Shown: piece after piece, positions 63,214 through 64,000 of the stretch | Numbering within the stretch: position 1 is the first letter of the stretch | How the letters are laid out: every line of letters starts with the position of its first letter | Made by a program: the position numbers and the translations under genes | The notes under the pieces: model-generated | What the model was told of the DNA's origin: nothing | The model's database searches: none | The model's input: the letters and a program-made list of their open reading frames with translations, nothing else | Origin: UBA695 sp042691655 | GTDB taxonomy: Bacteria; Verrucomicrobiota; Verrucomicrobiia; Chthoniobacterales; Chthoniobacteraceae | Reading direction: 5' to 3' | DNA: 64,000 nt | Assembly: GCA_042691655.1 (NCBI GenBank) | Contig: CP170506.1 | Location: 4,464,001 to 4,528,000, forward strand

Positions 63214-64000
63214 TTAATTGGCCTGGATAGTCTTCTTTTCGGAAAGCAACACCGCCACCCCGGCGGCCATGAGCCCGGCGGCGGCCACCAGGTGGAGCGT
63301 GACGGGGTCGCCCAAAATCATAATGGAAACCGCCGCCCCGACAAAGGGCGCGGTGGCAAAAAAGGCGGCGGCGCGGCCCGCGCCGAGGCGCTGGATGCCC
63401 ATGACGAAAACGAGCAGCGCCAGACCGCTGCAAACGCCGCCCACAAGCACGGCCCCTGTCGCAAGGGGCCAGGAGGGGCCGCGCGTGCCCTCGGCGGCTG
63501 CCCAGGCAAAGAGAGCCGCGGCGGCCAGGAGCCCCTTCCAAATGGTGAACTTCGCGGGATCGACCCCCCGGAGCCGCGCGATGCAGTTGTTGTCGATGGC
63601 CCAGCAAAGGCACGCCCCGGCCAGGGCCAACGCCGCCGGAAGTCGCCCCCCGCCGCCTGGGCCGCCGTAGGAGACCAGGATGCCGCCTACGGTGACGAGC
63701 CCCAGGCCCACCAGCAGGTGCGGCCCGGCCTTTTCGCGGCAAAAGAGCCAGGCAATGAGCACGGTGAACGGGGCCTCCAGGTTCAGGAGCAAGGCCGCCA
63801 CCGAACCGGGCGCTTGGGCGATGCCCCACACCAGCAAAACCGGAGCGAGCGCGCCGCCGGTGACGACGGACCCGGCGAACGCCAGCCGGTTGCCGCGCTT
63901 GAAAAGGGGCCGGGGGTTCCACTGGGACGGAACCGCCACCGCGAGAACCAGCCCGGAGCCCAGGCTGATGAGCGCCCCTAAAAACACGGGGTCCACGGCT
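63214..64000 (-). CDS. EamA-family (DMT) transporter, 5' part outside window
   Basis: At least 260 residues. About nine membrane helices, with the two EamA repeats visible (VLLVWGIAQAPGSVAALLLN then LEAPFTVLIAWLF, and GVCSGLALLVFVMGIQRLG then AFFATAPFVGAAVS). A GTG at 63996 could start the frame, but members normally have one more helix before this point, so the gene most likely begins beyond 64000. Exports or imports small metabolites; substrate unknown. Confidence 0.83.
   Translation of the reverse strand, partial: AVDPVFLGALISLGSGLVLAVAVPSQWNPRPLFKRGNRLAFAGSVVTGGALAPVLLVWGIAQAPGSVAALLLNLEAPFTVLIAWLFCREKAGPHLLVGLGLVTVGGILVSYGGPGGGGRLPAALALAGACLCWAIDNNCIARLRGVDPAKFTIWKGLLAAAALFAWAAAEGTRGPSWPLATGAVLVGGVCSGLALLVFVMGIQRLGAGRAAAFFATAPFVGAAVSIMILGDPVTLHLVAAAGLMAAGVAVLLSEKKTIQAN

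Overview
The window reads as a chromosomal piece of a GC-rich Gram-negative bacterium, most plausibly a member of the Verrucomicrobiota. That assignment is an inference. It rests on the gene mix (ETF / ETF-quinone oxidoreductase / long acyl-CoA dehydrogenase module, sialate-esterase-like secreted hydrolase, PVGER-repeat secreted protein) and on dispersed CGCAAAG-type palindromes; no rRNA or other phylogenetic marker was examined. I found no rRNA, tRNA or CRISPR array by eye.

Layout. 0-6.3 kb: an FHA-FHA-coiled-coil-receiver protein (cut by the window start) downstream of an ABCG-like ATPase/permease, a small zinc-ribbon membrane protein, and a stand-alone 5'-3' exonuclease. 6.4-32.3 kb: a 26-kb surface polysaccharide locus. 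It starts with a polymerase/ligase-like membrane protein, then five CDP-sugar genes (rfbF, rfbG, rfbH, an extended SDR, and a YerE-like thiamine-diphosphate enzyme) that together predict a branched-chain 3,6-dideoxyhexose of the yersiniose type. It continues with a flippase, about ten glycosyltransferases, a polysaccharide pyruvyl transferase, a glycosyltransferase-membrane-PAS fusion and a triple glycosyltransferase fusion (GT9-GT2-GT4). The middle of the locus (about 15.7-20.9 kb) is visibly richer in A/T than the flanks.

32.4-44.9 kb: mostly housekeeping and envelope genes (FKBP isomerase, HflX, DsbD, PgsA, Der, secreted esterase). Among them are several unusual small genes: a secreted protein of seven PVGER repeats, a two-gene C2H2-like zinc finger / helix-turn-helix pair, an SDR that has lost its catalytic Tyr, and a proline-rich small protein directly upstream of a SPASM radical SAM enzyme. 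45-55.2 kb: an electron-transfer module (EtfB, EtfA, ETF-quinone oxidoreductase with ferredoxin domain, acyl-CoA dehydrogenase), all on the minus strand. It is broken up by a group II intron whose maturase has an in-frame stop, by an XRE regulator with a perfect 16-bp palindrome upstream, by a GxxExxY gene, and by many copies of a palindromic repeat.

55.3-64 kb: phosphate uptake (DUF47 + Pit), a 400-bp inverted-repeat element, ilvN-ilvC, a small secreted protein followed by a strongly structured intergenic stretch ending in a terminator (possible small RNA), leuS, and a partial EamA-family transporter. Several Rho-independent terminators mark transcription-unit ends.
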